Shown: piece by piece, positions 16,121 through 25,396 of the stretch
How positions within the stretch are numbered: the stretch's first letter is position 1
Layout: the number at the start of each line of letters is the position of its first letter
Source of the DNA: an uncultured Blautia sp.
GTDB lineage: Bacteria; Bacillota; Clostridia; Lachnospirales; Lachnospiraceae
DNA: 38,330 bases
Assembly (NCBI GenBank): GCA_900553515.1
Contig: USDN01000023.1
Span: 1 to 38,330, forward strand
Direction: 5' to 3'
The notes under the pieces: model-generated
The model's input: the letters and a program-made list of their open reading frames with translations, nothing else
Told to the model about the DNA's origin: nothing
Database searches by the model: none
Program-made: the position numbers and the translations under genes

Positions 16121-17230
16121 ATGGACAAATCAAAAGTTTATTACACAAATATGAGAACCGGTTTTAACAATAACCTTCTGGACAAGCTAAAAAAACTGAT
16201 CCAGAAAGCAGGTATCGAAACGATTGATTTTGACGGCAAATATACAGCCATCAAGATCCACTTCGGCGAGCCGGGAAATCTGGCATTTCTTCGCCCTAAT
16301 TATGCAAAAGCTGTAGCTGATGTGGTAAAGGAACTGGGCGGAAAACCGTTCCTTACCGACTGCAATACGCTTTATGTAGGCGGACGAAAAAATGCTCTGG
16401 ATCATCTGGACAGCGCTTATACCAATGGATTCTCACCATTTTCAACAGGCTGCCACGTTCTGATCGCGGACGGTCTGAAGGGAACGGATGAAGTCTATGT
16501 TCCTGTAGAAGGTGCGGAATATGTAAAAGAAGCAAAGATCGGCCGTGCGATCATGGATGCTGATGTCTTTATCGCACTTTCCCATTTTAAAGGTCATGAA
16601 GCCACTGGTTTTGGCGGCACACTGAAAAATATCGGAATGGGCTGCGGATCCCGTGCAGGCAAAATGGAAATGCACAGCGCAGGCAAGCCTCACGTAGATC
16701 AGGATCTCTGCATCGGCTGCCACCGCTGCGAAAAAATCTGTGCTCATGATGCACCGCAATTCACAGACAACAAAGCTTCCATTGACCATGACAAATGTGT
16801 CGGCTGCGGAAGATGTATCGGTGTCTGTCCTAAGGATGCAGTTCTTGCTGCTTCCGATGAATCCAACGACATCCTGAACTGCAAGATTGCAGAGTACACA
16901 AAGGCTGTTGTTGACGGACGTCCGGCATTTTACATCAACCTGGTAATCGATGTATCCCCTTATTGCGACTGTCATGCAGAAAATGATGCAGCCATTGTTC
17001 CGGATGTGGGATTCTTCGCTTCCTTTGACCCGGTAGCCCTGGATATCGCCTGTGCAGATGCTGTAAATAAACAGCCTGTGATCTCCAACACCTACCTGGC
17101 TGAAGCAGATCATGAAGGTCACGATCACTTTGGAGCTATGTTCCCTACCACAGACTGGACATCCTGCATTGCACATGCCAAAAAACTTGGTCTTGGAACA
17201 GATGAATACGAACTGATCGAAGTTAAATAA
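16121..17230 (+). CDS. DUF362 iron-sulfur protein with two 4Fe-4S clusters
   Basis: A 369-residue protein, the only plus-strand gene in the window. Residues 1-185 and the C-terminal part form a DUF362 domain (IKIHFGEPGNLAFLRPNY, ALSHFKGHEATGFGG, DVGFFASFDPVALDIACADAV). Inserted in it is a two-cluster ferredoxin module with CIGCHRCEKIC and CVGCGRCIGVCPKD. DUF362 ferredoxins are common in anaerobes; the electron-transfer role is inferred from the cysteines and the reaction is unknown. I placed the start at 16121 because of the perfect AAGGAGG 10 bases upstream; an open frame from 16013 has no such site. It shares a bidirectional terminator with ilvA and is divergent from the ParB-BMP gene. Confidence 0.93.
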   Translation: MDKSKVYYTNMRTGFNNNLLDKLKKLIQKAGIETIDFDGKYTAIKIHFGEPGNLAFLRPNYAKAVADVVKELGGKPFLTDCNTLYVGGRKNALDHLDSAYTNGFSPFSTGCHVLIADGLKGTDEVYVPVEGAEYVKEAKIGRAIMDADVFIALSHFKGHEATGFGGTLKNIGMGCGSRAGKMEMHSAGKPHVDQDLCIGCHRCEKICAHDAPQFTDNKASIDHDKCVGCGRCIGVCPKDAVLAASDESNDILNCKIAEYTKAVVDGRPAFYINLVIDVSPYCDCHAENDAAIVPDVGFFASFDPVALDIACADAVNKQPVISNTYLAEADHEGHDHFGAMFPTTDWTSCIAHAKKLGLGTDEYELIEVK

Positions 17231-17245
17231 AATAATAAAAACAGC

Positions 17246-17296
17246 AAAACCGCAGATATACTTCTCATAATGAGTAAGTCATACCTGCGGTTTTTT
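17246..17296. terminator. Bidirectional terminator between the DUF362 gene and ilvA
   Basis: AAAACCGCAG (17246-17255) pairs with CTGCGGTTTT (17285-17294), and an inner stem forms around CTCAT/ATGAG. On the plus strand the stem runs into TTTTTT. On the minus strand it runs into TTTTGCTGTTTTTATT. It therefore can end both convergent transcripts. Confidence 0.88.
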
Positions 17297-17311
17297 ATCT
17301 TTTTTCGATTT

Positions 17312-18523
17312 TTACAGACTTGCCCGGATCACTCTTGGCTTGCAGCCTGCATCTTCCAGCGCTTTTACGATCTGGTTTTTATGTTCTGTTCCAAATGCTT
17401 CCATCGTCACTTTCAGTTCCACGGCAGCATTACGGTTTGTGGTAACAAACTGGTTGTGATCCAGTTTGATCACATTGCCCTGATTCTGTGCAATGATTGT
17501 CGCTACTCGAACAAGTTCTCCGGCTTTATCCGGGATCAGGACAGATACCGTAAAGATACGGTCTCTCTGGATCAGACCATGCTGAACCACAGAAGACATG
17601 GTGATCACATCCATGTTTCCTCCGCTCAGAATGGAAACAACCTTTTTACCGGTAAAATTAAGATGGCGAAGAGCTGCCACTGTCAAAAGCCCTGAATTCT
17701 CAACAATCATCTTGTGATTTTCCACCATATCCAAAAATGCCATAATCAGTTCATCATCTTCGATGGTTATAATGCCGTCCAGATTTTCCTGAAGGTACGG
17801 GAAAATATGCTCGCCCGGAGTCTGAACTGCAGTACCGTCTGCAATGGTATTTACATGAGGAAGAGTCACAACCTGGCCTTTTTCCAGAGATGCCTTCATA
17901 CATGCCGCCCCTGCCGGTTCCACACCAATCACTTTAATATGAGGATTCAGAAGCTTTGCAAGAGTAGACACGCCTGTTGCCAGTCCGCCTCCTCCAACAG
18001 GTACCAGGATATAGTCCACAAGAGGAAGTTCCTGTACAATCTCCATAGCAATGGTTCCCTGTCCTGTAGCCACCGCCGGATCATCAAAGGGATGAATAAA
18101 AGTATATCCTTCCTGCTCTGCTAATTCCAGAGCATGGGCACAGGCTTCATCATAAACATCACCTTTCAGGATCACTTCTGCCCCATAGCTTTTTGTTCTT
18201 TCCACTTTGATCAGAGGTGTCGTGGTAGGCATAACGATCACAGCCTTTACACCAAATTTATGGGCAGCATAAGCAACTCCCTGAGCATGGTTTCCGGCAG
18301 AAGCCGTAATCAGCCCTTTCTGTCTTTCCTCTTCAGAAAGTGTACTGATCTTATAATAAGCACCTCTTACTTTATAAGCACCTGTCCGCTGCATATTTTC
18401 CGGTTTCAGAAAAACCTTGTTTCCTGTAAGATCCGAAAAATAGCTGCTTTTGATCAGTTTGGTTTCCTGTGTGACTTTTTTTACAATTTCTGACGCTTCT
18501 TCAAAGCTCTCCAGTGTAAGCAT
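17312..18523 (-). CDS. ilvA: Threonine ammonia-lyase (threonine dehydratase)
   Basis: A PLP enzyme that deaminates threonine to 2-oxobutanoate, feeding isoleucine synthesis or threonine catabolism. The 403 residues show the PLP lysine in ENMQRTGAYKVRGAYYK, the SAGNHAQGVAYAA motif and the phosphate-binding VGGGGLATG. A single C-terminal ACT-like domain follows from about residue 325 (FTVSVLIPDKAGELVRVATIIAQNQGNV). One regulatory domain and about 400 residues fit the short, TdcB/IlvA-clade enzymes; whether it is biosynthetic or catabolic cannot be decided here. It follows ftsY by 26 bases with GAGGAGG as ribosome binding site and no visible promoter or T-box, so it seems to be the last gene of the plsX-rnc-smc-ftsY operon. 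Confidence 0.95.
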   Translation of the reverse strand: MLTLESFEEASEIVKKVTQETKLIKSSYFSDLTGNKVFLKPENMQRTGAYKVRGAYYKISTLSEEERQKGLITASAGNHAQGVAYAAHKFGVKAVIVMPTTTPLIKVERTKSYGAEVILKGDVYDEACAHALELAEQEGYTFIHPFDDPAVATGQGTIAMEIVQELPLVDYILVPVGGGGLATGVSTLAKLLNPHIKVIGVEPAGAACMKASLEKGQVVTLPHVNTIADGTAVQTPGEHIFPYLQENLDGIITIEDDELIMAFLDMVENHKMIVENSGLLTVAALRHLNFTGKKVVSILSGGNMDVITMSSVVQHGLIQRDRIFTVSVLIPDKAGELVRVATIIAQNQGNVIKLDHNQFVTTNRNAAVELKVTMEAFGTEHKNQIVKALEDAGCKPRVIRASL

Positions 18524-18549
18524 AATTTTCTCCTCCTCGTTGTCTCTTA

Positions 18550-19494
18550 TCAGTCTGCTTCTTTTGCATCTATATCAAACAAAGCGTTTACAAAAGCATC
18601 TGCATCAAATTTCTGAAGATCGTCGATACTTTCTCCCACTCCGATATATTTCACCGGAATGTCAAGCTCTGACTGGATTGCTACTGCAATACCGCCTTTT
18701 GCCGTACCGTCAAGCTTTGTCAGAATGATTCCCGATACATTTGCAACCTCTGCAAACTGCTTTGCCTGAGAAAGAGCATTCTGTCCTGTTGTTCCGTCAA
18801 GGACCACCAAAGTTTCCAGATAGGCTTCCGGATACTCCCTTTCCAGAATACGATAGATCTTACGAAGCTCCTCCATAAGATTTTTCTTATTATGAAGACG
18901 TCCTGCGGTATCACAGAGCAGCACATCTGCATTTCTTGCTTTCGCTGCTGCCACTGCATCGTAAACTACAGAAGCAGGATCCGCACCAGACTGTCCCCCA
19001 ATGATCTCTACACCTGCACGATCAGCCCACTGTGCAAGCTGTTCTCCCGCTGCCGCACGGAAAGTATCTGCCGCTGCAAGGATTACCTTTTTCCCCTCGT
19101 CTTTCAGTTTTCCTGCAAGCTTTCCTACAGAGGTCGTCTTTCCTACTCCATTGACACCGATCACAAGAACCACCGATCTGCGATTCTCAAATTCATACTC
19201 CGTACTGTCCACACGCATCTGATCTTTAATGCTGTCAATAAGCAGCTGTTTACATTCTGCCGGATTCTTGATATGTTTTTCAGCCACCTGTTTTTTCAGA
19301 TTCTCCAGTATGGCAGAGGTGGCATTGATGCCAATATCTCCCATAACCAGAATTTCTTCCAGTTCCTCATAAAAATCCTCATCTATACTGGAATATCCGC
19401 TGAAAATCGAGTCAAAACCCGCCACGATATTGTCTCTTGTTTTTGCAAGACCACTTACCAGCCTTTTAAAAAACCCTTTCTTTTCCTCAGCCAT
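18550..19494 (-). CDS. ftsY: SRP receptor FtsY
   Basis: FtsY is the membrane-associated GTPase that receives SRP-ribosome complexes from Ffh. The 314-residue form has the short N-terminus typical of Gram-positives (EEKKGFFKRLVSGLAKTRDNIV, a lipid-binding amphipathic helix). The G domain follows: GVNGVGKTTSVGKLAGKL, DTAGRLHNKKNLMEEL and TKLDGTAKGG. I start it at the ATG at 19494, because GGAGG lies 7 bases upstream; the TTG at 19500 is too close to that site. It follows smc by 13 bases. The smc-ftsY order is conserved in Firmicutes. Confidence 0.97.
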   Translation of the reverse strand: MAEEKKGFFKRLVSGLAKTRDNIVAGFDSIFSGYSSIDEDFYEELEEILVMGDIGINATSAILENLKKQVAEKHIKNPAECKQLLIDSIKDQMRVDSTEYEFENRRSVVLVIGVNGVGKTTSVGKLAGKLKDEGKKVILAAADTFRAAAGEQLAQWADRAGVEIIGGQSGADPASVVYDAVAAAKARNADVLLCDTAGRLHNKKNLMEELRKIYRILEREYPEAYLETLVVLDGTTGQNALSQAKQFAEVANVSGIILTKLDGTAKGGIAVAIQSELDIPVKYIGVGESIDDLQKFDADAFVNALFDIDAKEAD

Positions 19495-19507
19495 ACTCAA
19501 GCCTCCT

Positions 19508-22500
19508 TTATTTACTTAACTGATTTTCTACCAGATCAACAGAAACCAGGGTTGAAACGCCTTTTTCCTGCATGGTGATACCATAAAGCCTGTCTGCGGC
19601 ATTCATGGTGCCGCGTCTGTGTGTAATTATAATAAACTGTGTGTTCTTCGTCAACTTCTGAAGATAAGATGCAAATCTTCCTACATTAGAGTCATCCAGC
19701 GCCGCCTCGATCTCATCAAGGAGACAGAAGGGCGATGGTTTCAGATTCTGAATGGCAAAAAGCAAAGCAATGGCAGTCAGCGCCTTTTCACCGCCAGAAA
19801 GCTGCATCATATTCTGAAGTTTCTTTCCAGGAGGCTGAGAAACGATCTTAATGCCTGCCTCCAGAATGTCTTCCTCTTCCGAAAGCTCAAGTGTACCTTT
19901 TCCGCCTCCAAAAAGCTCTTTAAATGCCTTGTCAAATTCCCTCTGGATATCATGGAATTTCTCTGCAAACTGCCTTCTCATACCTTCATCCAGTTCCTGG
20001 ATAATACTTTCCAGCGTTTTTTCCGCCTGTACCAGATCTTCATACTGCCCGGATAAAAAAGTATGTCTCTCCAGAAGTTCCTTGTAATCCTCTATAGCAT
20101 TTACATTGACAGAACCCAGTTTCCGTATCTCATCCTTGATACGGGAAACGTCTTTTTTCATTTCCTGACGGTCTGTCAGTTCCTCTTTCCGATAAGTCAG
20201 TGCATTATTTGGAGTGATCTCATACTCCTCCCACATATAGGAAATCTGAGTTTCTCTCTGCTCCTCTACTTTTTCTGCCTGGCTTTTCAAACGGAAACAT
20301 TCTTTATCTAAAAGAGAGGTACGTTCAGAAAGCTGATCTCTTTTCTCAAAAAAAGCCTTATGGCTTGCATTTCTTTCTTCTTTTTGAGCCTGTTTTTCCT
20401 CTCTCTGGCGCTGAAGCTCCTCATCCAGACGGCTGCAGGCATCTACTGCATCTTTTAGATTCTGGATCCCTTCCTGTTTTCTTTGCGTCTCCTCCACACT
20501 GATCTTTCGTTTTTCTTCCAGCTCACGGCTTTCTCTCTGAAAAGCCTCCATCTCGCCTAAAAGACGGATCAGATTTTCCTGAAGGTAGTGCTCCTGCTGG
20601 GAAAGCGCCGCCTCATCCAGACGAATCTGCTCCAGTTCCTTCATTTTGGAGGATTCCTCTGCTCTCCACTCTTCCAGTTCCTTTTGTTTTGTCTCAATAA
20701 AGGTTTCCAGCTCTTTTTCATCTCTCTGGGATTCTTCCAGTTCTTTTGCAATACTGGAATGATCTGCCCGGATTTCACCGGACTGACGGCGGATCTCTTC
20801 TTTCTCCCTCTCGATCTGGGCATAATTTTTCTGTATGTCAGAATTCTTTTCGTCCAGCTGTTCCAGGTTCATTCTGGCTGTATTCTGATCCACATACTGC
20901 TGCCTGAGTTTTTCCTGGAAATCAGCAATAGCATCCCGAAGCACATTCCTGCGGCTTCGATCATCTCCTATAGAAACCTGCAGTTCCTGAAGCTCCTTTT
21001 TCAAAAGCCCTACACTGTTTTCCAGTTCTTCTATCTCTCTTCTTCTGCCCAAAAGGTTGCTGTTATTCTTAAAAGCACCACCTGTCATAGATCCTCCGGG
21101 ACTTAAAGATTCTCCTTCAATCGTCACCATACGAAGACTATGCCTGTATTTCTTACCGATGGCAATTGCATGATCGATATGATCTACCACAAGAACTCTC
21201 CCCAGAAGATACTGTACCAGGCCACTGTATTCCGCATCTGCCTTTACCAGCGTATCTGCTGTTCCGATGACACCGGTCTCCCTGAGAACCTCTCTCTGAG
21301 AAATCCCTCCTCGTGCGCTTATATTGGAAAGAGGCAAAAAAGTAGCCCGTCCAAAACGATTTTTTTTCAGAAATTCGATCATACGCTTCGCAGTCTGTTC
21401 ATTGTCTGTAACAATATTCTGAATACTTCCGCCCAGTGCAGTCTCAATGGCAAGCTCATAGTCCTTCTGCACATGGATGATATCTGCAACGACACCTTTG
21501 ATTCCTGGTTCGCGGCTTTTCTGTTCCATCACACGGCGGATACTGTTTCCATAACCATCATATCTTTCTGTGATATTTTTCAGAGATTCCAGACGGGAAG
21601 CCTCTCTATGATAGGCTGTCTGACCAATTTCCATCTGACGGCTCTGCTCTTTCAGCTTCTGCTGAAGCTTCTGCACCTCCCCGTCAAGACGAATGCACTC
21701 TGCATTCATGGAATCAATGGAATGAGTCACACTGTCATATCGACTCTGAACCTTTTTTCTTTCAGATGCAAGTTCCTCTTCTTCTGTTTTCAGATGAAGG
21801 ATCCTCTGACTTACTGCAGCCTTACGGATATCCAGCTGCTCCATCATAGCATCAAAACGCTGGACCTTACCTTTCGTAGTGGCACGGCTGTTCAAGATCT
21901 CAATGATCTCATTTTTTCCATCCTCTACTGCTGCAGCACAGGAAGACGCTTCTGCCTGTATGTTTTCCAGACGTTCTGTTTCTTCCTTTAATTTTCGCCG
22001 CTGCTGAGCAAGCTTCCCGCGAAGTTCTTCCTTTTCTTCCGAAAACTTTTCTTTATCAGAAGTTCTTTTTTTCAGCTCTTCTCCTAAAATCTCAAGACGT
22101 TCTCTGTAATGATCACTGTTCTGTTTTCCTGCAAGGATCTGTTCTTCCAGCACCTGGATCTGTCCTTCATGCTGCTGTCTGGTCAGAGCGTTTTGCTGCT
22201 GCCGTTCTTTCAGCTCCTCCAGTCTGCCGTTCAGTTCTTCCAGTTCCTGCTCCAGCCGTTCATACTCAACCTTTGTCTGCTCGTAAGCTTCCTTTGTTTC
22301 TTCAAGTTCAGCCTCTGTATTTCCCAGCTTTTCTTCCAGTTCTTCCAGAAGCTTTCCGGTATGTTCGTAATCCAGAAGGAAAAGATTCACATCCAGTTCA
22401 CGGAGTTCTTCCCTTTTTGCAAGATAGATCTTTGCTGTTTCAGACTGTTTCTCCAGCGGTTCCAGCTGCCTGGTAAGTTCTGTCAGGATATCCGTTACAC

Positions 22501-23068
22501 GTACCAGATTCTGACGTTCCTCGTCCAGTTTTTTAATGGTTGTATTTTTTCTGCGCTTAAATTTTACGATTCCTGCCGCTTCATCAAAAAGCTCACGTCT
22601 GTCTTCCGGCTTGCCGCTTAAGATCTTGTCGATCTGTCCCTGCCCGATAATAGAATAGCCTTCCTTACCAATACCGGTATCATAAAACATTTCCTGAATG
22701 TCTTTCAGACGGCAGCTGCTTCCATTGATCAGATATTCACTTTCACCGGATCGATAAAGTCTTCTGGTCACTGTAACTTCGTTAAACTCTACCGGAAGTT
22801 TATGATCGCTGTTATCCAGGGTGATCGCAACAGAAGCAAAGCTTAATGGTTTACGAAGCTCTGTGCCCGAAAAAATAACATCCTGCATATTTCCGCCTCG
22901 GAGCTGCTTGGCGCTCTGCTCTCCCAGAACCCAGCGTACTGCATCGCCTACATTACTCTTCCCGCTTCCATTTGGGCCTACGATACCGGTTATTCCATTA
23001 TGAAATTCAAAATTGATCTTCTGGGCAAAAGACTTGAACCCGTGTACCTCAATGTTCTTTAAATACAT
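19508..23068 (-). CDS. smc: Chromosome segregation protein SMC
   Basis: SMC is the ATPase of the SMC-ScpAB condensin that organises and separates sister chromosomes. The 1186 residues are full length. The N-terminal Walker A is GPNGSGKSNVGDAVRW with LGEQSAKQLRGG beyond it. Two long coiled-coil arms flank a hinge at roughly residues 510-650 (GIKGVVADIIHVQKDYELAIETALG, SLSPGGSMTGGA). The C-terminal signature QLSGGEKALTAIALLFAIQ and Walker B FCLLDEIEAALDD complete the ATPase head. It follows rnc by 9 bases. No scpA or scpB gene is in the window. Confidence 0.98.
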   Translation of the reverse strand: MYLKNIEVHGFKSFAQKINFEFHNGITGIVGPNGSGKSNVGDAVRWVLGEQSAKQLRGGNMQDVIFSGTELRKPLSFASVAITLDNSDHKLPVEFNEVTVTRRLYRSGESEYLINGSSCRLKDIQEMFYDTGIGKEGYSIIGQGQIDKILSGKPEDRRELFDEAAGIVKFKRRKNTTIKKLDEERQNLVRVTDILTELTRQLEPLEKQSETAKIYLAKREELRELDVNLFLLDYEHTGKLLEELEEKLGNTEAELEETKEAYEQTKVEYERLEQELEELNGRLEELKERQQQNALTRQQHEGQIQVLEEQILAGKQNSDHYRERLEILGEELKKRTSDKEKFSEEKEELRGKLAQQRRKLKEETERLENIQAEASSCAAAVEDGKNEIIEILNSRATTKGKVQRFDAMMEQLDIRKAAVSQRILHLKTEEEELASERKKVQSRYDSVTHSIDSMNAECIRLDGEVQKLQQKLKEQSRQMEIGQTAYHREASRLESLKNITERYDGYGNSIRRVMEQKSREPGIKGVVADIIHVQKDYELAIETALGGSIQNIVTDNEQTAKRMIEFLKKNRFGRATFLPLSNISARGGISQREVLRETGVIGTADTLVKADAEYSGLVQYLLGRVLVVDHIDHAIAIGKKYRHSLRMVTIEGESLSPGGSMTGGAFKNNSNLLGRRREIEELENSVGLLKKELQELQVSIGDDRSRRNVLRDAIADFQEKLRQQYVDQNTARMNLEQLDEKNSDIQKNYAQIEREKEEIRRQSGEIRADHSSIAKELEESQRDEKELETFIETKQKELEEWRAEESSKMKELEQIRLDEAALSQQEHYLQENLIRLLGEMEAFQRESRELEEKRKISVEETQRKQEGIQNLKDAVDACSRLDEELQRQREEKQAQKEERNASHKAFFEKRDQLSERTSLLDKECFRLKSQAEKVEEQRETQISYMWEEYEITPNNALTYRKEELTDRQEMKKDVSRIKDEIRKLGSVNVNAIEDYKELLERHTFLSGQYEDLVQAEKTLESIIQELDEGMRRQFAEKFHDIQREFDKAFKELFGGGKGTLELSEEEDILEAGIKIVSQPPGKKLQNMMQLSGGEKALTAIALLFAIQNLKPSPFCLLDEIEAALDDSNVGRFASYLQKLTKNTQFIIITHRRGTMNAADRLYGITMQEKGVSTLVSVDLVENQLSK

Positions 23069-23077
23069 ATGTCACCT

Positions 23078-23749
23078 TTATTTTTTGATCTTGCGTATAG
23101 CCTGATAGGCGGCAGCCTGCTCAGCAGCTTTTTTTGTATGCCCTGCACCATTCCCTGCAGGTACTCCGTTAATCCGTACCTCTACCTCAAACTGTTTGTT
23201 GTGATCCGGTCCGGTTTCTCCTGTAAGGATATACTCTACCGGATGCTTGCCGTCTTCCTGAACAAGCTCCTGCAGGATGGTCTTGCTGTCATAAAAGAGC
23301 TGCTTATGCTCCATATCGTTTAATATAAAATTCAAGACAAACTCTTTTGCGTCAGCAAACCCACCATCCAGATAGATTGCTCCCAGAAGAGCTTCTGTGG
23401 CATCTGATACAATAGAATCTCTCATCCTGCCCCCGGTCATATCTTCTCCCTTTCCAAGAAGAAGATATTCCGGCAGACCAAACTGTCTGGCACAGTAGGC
23501 AAGACTGGGTTCACAGACAAGGCTGGCGCGTTTTTTGGTCAGTTCTCCCTCGGGAAGCTGAGGAAAACGTACATACAGCACATCACTGCTGATCAGCTCC
23601 AAAACCGCATCTCCCAGAAACTCCAGTCTTTCATTACATCCCAGTTTTCCAAGTTTTTTTTCATTTGCATAAGAGCTGTGGGTCAGCGCCTGACGAAGCA
23701 GCTTTTTGTTGCGGAACCAATAACCGATCTTCTGTTCCAACTGTTCCAT
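23078..23749 (-). CDS. rnc: Ribonuclease III
   Basis: RNase III cuts double-stranded RNA, mainly in rRNA processing and in mRNA-antisense turnover. The 223-residue protein has the catalytic signature NERLEFLGDAVLELI in its first third, a second acidic cluster in SDATEALLGAIYLDGG, and a C-terminal dsRNA-binding domain (TILQELVQEDGKHPVEY, GAGHTKKAAEQAAAYQAI). It starts 3 bases after plsX and precedes smc, the usual Firmicutes order. The acyl carrier protein gene that often sits between plsX and rnc is absent. Confidence 0.97.
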   Translation of the reverse strand: MEQLEQKIGYWFRNKKLLRQALTHSSYANEKKLGKLGCNERLEFLGDAVLELISSDVLYVRFPQLPEGELTKKRASLVCEPSLAYCARQFGLPEYLLLGKGEDMTGGRMRDSIVSDATEALLGAIYLDGGFADAKEFVLNFILNDMEHKQLFYDSKTILQELVQEDGKHPVEYILTGETGPDHNKQFEVEVRINGVPAGNGAGHTKKAAEQAAAYQAIRKIKK

Positions 23750-23752
23750 TCT

Positions 23753-24805
23753 TTATACCTCTTTCCCTTCTCTGCCCTGTGGATCTTCCGGATACACCGG
23801 AGGAAGGATCCTCTCTGCTATTTTTTCATTGATCTTCTGCTGCTTAAACTGCACGCACTGGAAAATGGCATTTTTGATTTCCACTGCTTTCGCACTTCCA
23901 TGGGTTTTGACCACAAGACCTTTCAGACCCAGAAGCGGTGCTCCGCCGTACTTGGTTGTGTCAAAATCTTTTAAGGTCTCTTTCAGTGCCGGTTTAATCA
24001 GAAGAGCGCCAATCTTGCTTCTGAGATTTTTCATCATTCCGCCCTTGATCTTTTTGATCAGAGAACCGCTGACTCCTTCATAAAGCTTCAGGATCACATT
24101 TCCTACAAAAGCTTCACAGACGATCACATCTGCATAGCCGGAAGGAATATCTCTCGCTTCAATACTGCCGATAAAATTAATTCCCTCTGTTTCCTTCAGA
24201 AGCGGAAATGTTTCTTTTACAAGAGCATTTCCTTTTTCTTCTTCAGCGCCGTTGTTGACAATGGCAACTCTGGGATTTTTGATCCCTACTACCTGTTCCA
24301 TATAAATAGAACCCATCTTTGCAAACTGAACAAGATGAGAAGGTCTGGCATCCACATTTGCTCCGCAGTCGATCAGAAGGCTTACTCCTTCCATAGTCGG
24401 GATCAGGGGAGCCAGAGGAGGACGCTCCACTCCTTTGGATCTTCCTACAAGTACCTGTCCGCCTACAAGGACAGCTCCTGTACTTCCTGAAGAAACAAAA
24501 GCATCTGCCTCTTTTTTCTTTACAAGATTTAATCCCACTACAATAGAGGAATCTTTTTTCTTACGGATAGCAAACACTGGGGGTTCTGCCGTTTCGATCA
24601 CCTCTGAAGTATGCATGATCTGTATTCTGTCCTGAGGATATCCCGGATATTTGTCCAATTCTTTTCGTATCACGTCTTCGAGGCCGGTAAGGATTACAAG
24701 AATGTCCTCACGTTCTTTTACGGCTTCTACGGCTGCTTTTACTGGTTCTTCCGGTGCATGGTCGCCTCCCATAGCGTCCACGACTACTTTTACTAACTCT
24801 GCCAT
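23753..24805 (-). CDS. plsX: Phosphate acyltransferase PlsX
   Basis: PlsX converts acyl-ACP to acyl-phosphate, the donor that PlsY uses to make lysophosphatidic acid in phospholipid synthesis. The 350-residue protein opens with VVVDAMGGDHAPEEPV, the family hallmark, and includes FVSSGSTGAVLVGG, LIDCGANVDARP and VCEAFVGNVILKLYEG. It is a cytoplasmic, peripherally membrane-bound enzyme. An AGGAGG site and a good promoter lie upstream, so it heads the plsX-rnc-smc-ftsY-ilvA unit. The usual rpmF neighbour is not upstream; a NUDIX gene is. Confidence 0.97.
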   Translation of the reverse strand: MAELVKVVVDAMGGDHAPEEPVKAAVEAVKEREDILVILTGLEDVIRKELDKYPGYPQDRIQIMHTSEVIETAEPPVFAIRKKKDSSIVVGLNLVKKKEADAFVSSGSTGAVLVGGQVLVGRSKGVERPPLAPLIPTMEGVSLLIDCGANVDARPSHLVQFAKMGSIYMEQVVGIKNPRVAIVNNGAEEEKGNALVKETFPLLKETEGINFIGSIEARDIPSGYADVIVCEAFVGNVILKLYEGVSGSLIKKIKGGMMKNLRSKIGALLIKPALKETLKDFDTTKYGGAPLLGLKGLVVKTHGSAKAVEIKNAIFQCVQFKQQKINEKIAERILPPVYPEDPQGREGKEV

Positions 24806-24835
24806 AATATGCCTCCTGTTAAAAATTCAAACTTT

Positions 24836-24865
24836 ATCATACTAAATTTAAAGGGGTAAAGTCAA
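24836..24865 (-). promoter_or_regulatory. Promoter of the plsX-rnc-smc-ftsY-ilvA operon
   Basis: On the minus strand, -35 TTGACT (24860-24865), an 18-base spacer and -10 TATGAT (24836-24841). The leader is about 24 bases and ends in ACAGGAGGC before the plsX ATG at 24805. No FapR- or FabT-like operator was clear to me in this gap. Confidence 0.75.
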
Positions 24866-24892
24866 GATATGTGCAAAATTTCTGTAAAATTG

Positions 24893-25396
24893 TCACTGTT
24901 TACAGTCATACAAAATATCCTTTCCATTCAGAACAGCCTCCACCAGACAATCTCCCTGATAGCTGAGCTTAAGCGAAAAGAACGGCGCATTTTCCTTCAG
25001 AAGTCTTAAAAAAATCTTATCCCCTTCCCAGAGATTCAATCTCAGAAGCTCGTCCTTTTTTACCCATTCCAGAATCCCCTCATCGCATTTTTTCAGGTCT
25101 CCGGAAAATTTGTCAGCAGTATAAAGACACATATATTCTGTTCCATAGCCTTCCTGGGTAAATGTGACGATTCCCCGGAATTTCCATGAGGTTAAAGTAA
25201 GCCCTGTTTCCTCATAGGCTTCTCTCAAAAGACAGTCCTCCGGGCTTTCTCCCTCTTCAAAATGTCCGCCGATGCCGATCCATTTATCTTTATTGACATC
25301 ATTCTTTTTCGATACCCGGTGGAGCATCAGGTAGGCATCCTCTTTTTCTACATAGCATAGAGTAGTCATCGGGCTTTTGGTCTTTTTTTCATCCAT
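24893..25396 (-). CDS. NUDIX hydrolase, MutT / 8-oxo-dGTP diphosphatase-like
   Basis: A 167-residue NUDIX protein. The Nudix box is complete, reading GGHFEEGESPEDCLLREAYEE then TG (pattern GX5EX7REUXEEXGU), which binds the catalytic Mg2+. Family members hydrolyse nucleoside diphosphates linked to another moiety. The N-terminal TTLCYVEKEDAYLMLHRV resembles 8-oxo-dGTP or 2-hydroxy-dATP diphosphatases, but the substrate cannot be read from sequence. It overlaps the end of the ABC-F gene by 8 bases, with GAGG in that gene as ribosome binding site, so the pair is translationally linked. Confidence 0.92.
   Translation of the reverse strand: MDEKKTKSPMTTLCYVEKEDAYLMLHRVSKKNDVNKDKWIGIGGHFEEGESPEDCLLREAYEETGLTLTSWKFRGIVTFTQEGYGTEYMCLYTADKFSGDLKKCDEGILEWVKKDELLRLNLWEGDKIFLRLLKENAPFFSLKLSYQGDCLVEAVLNGKDILYDCKQ

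Noticed and set aside
16442..17176. 244-codon open frame on the minus strand
   Set aside because: Antisense to the DUF362 gene, whose cysteine motifs and start site are clear.
21140..21991. 283-codon open frame on the plus strand
   Set aside because: Antisense to smc, with no start signals or recognisable domain.
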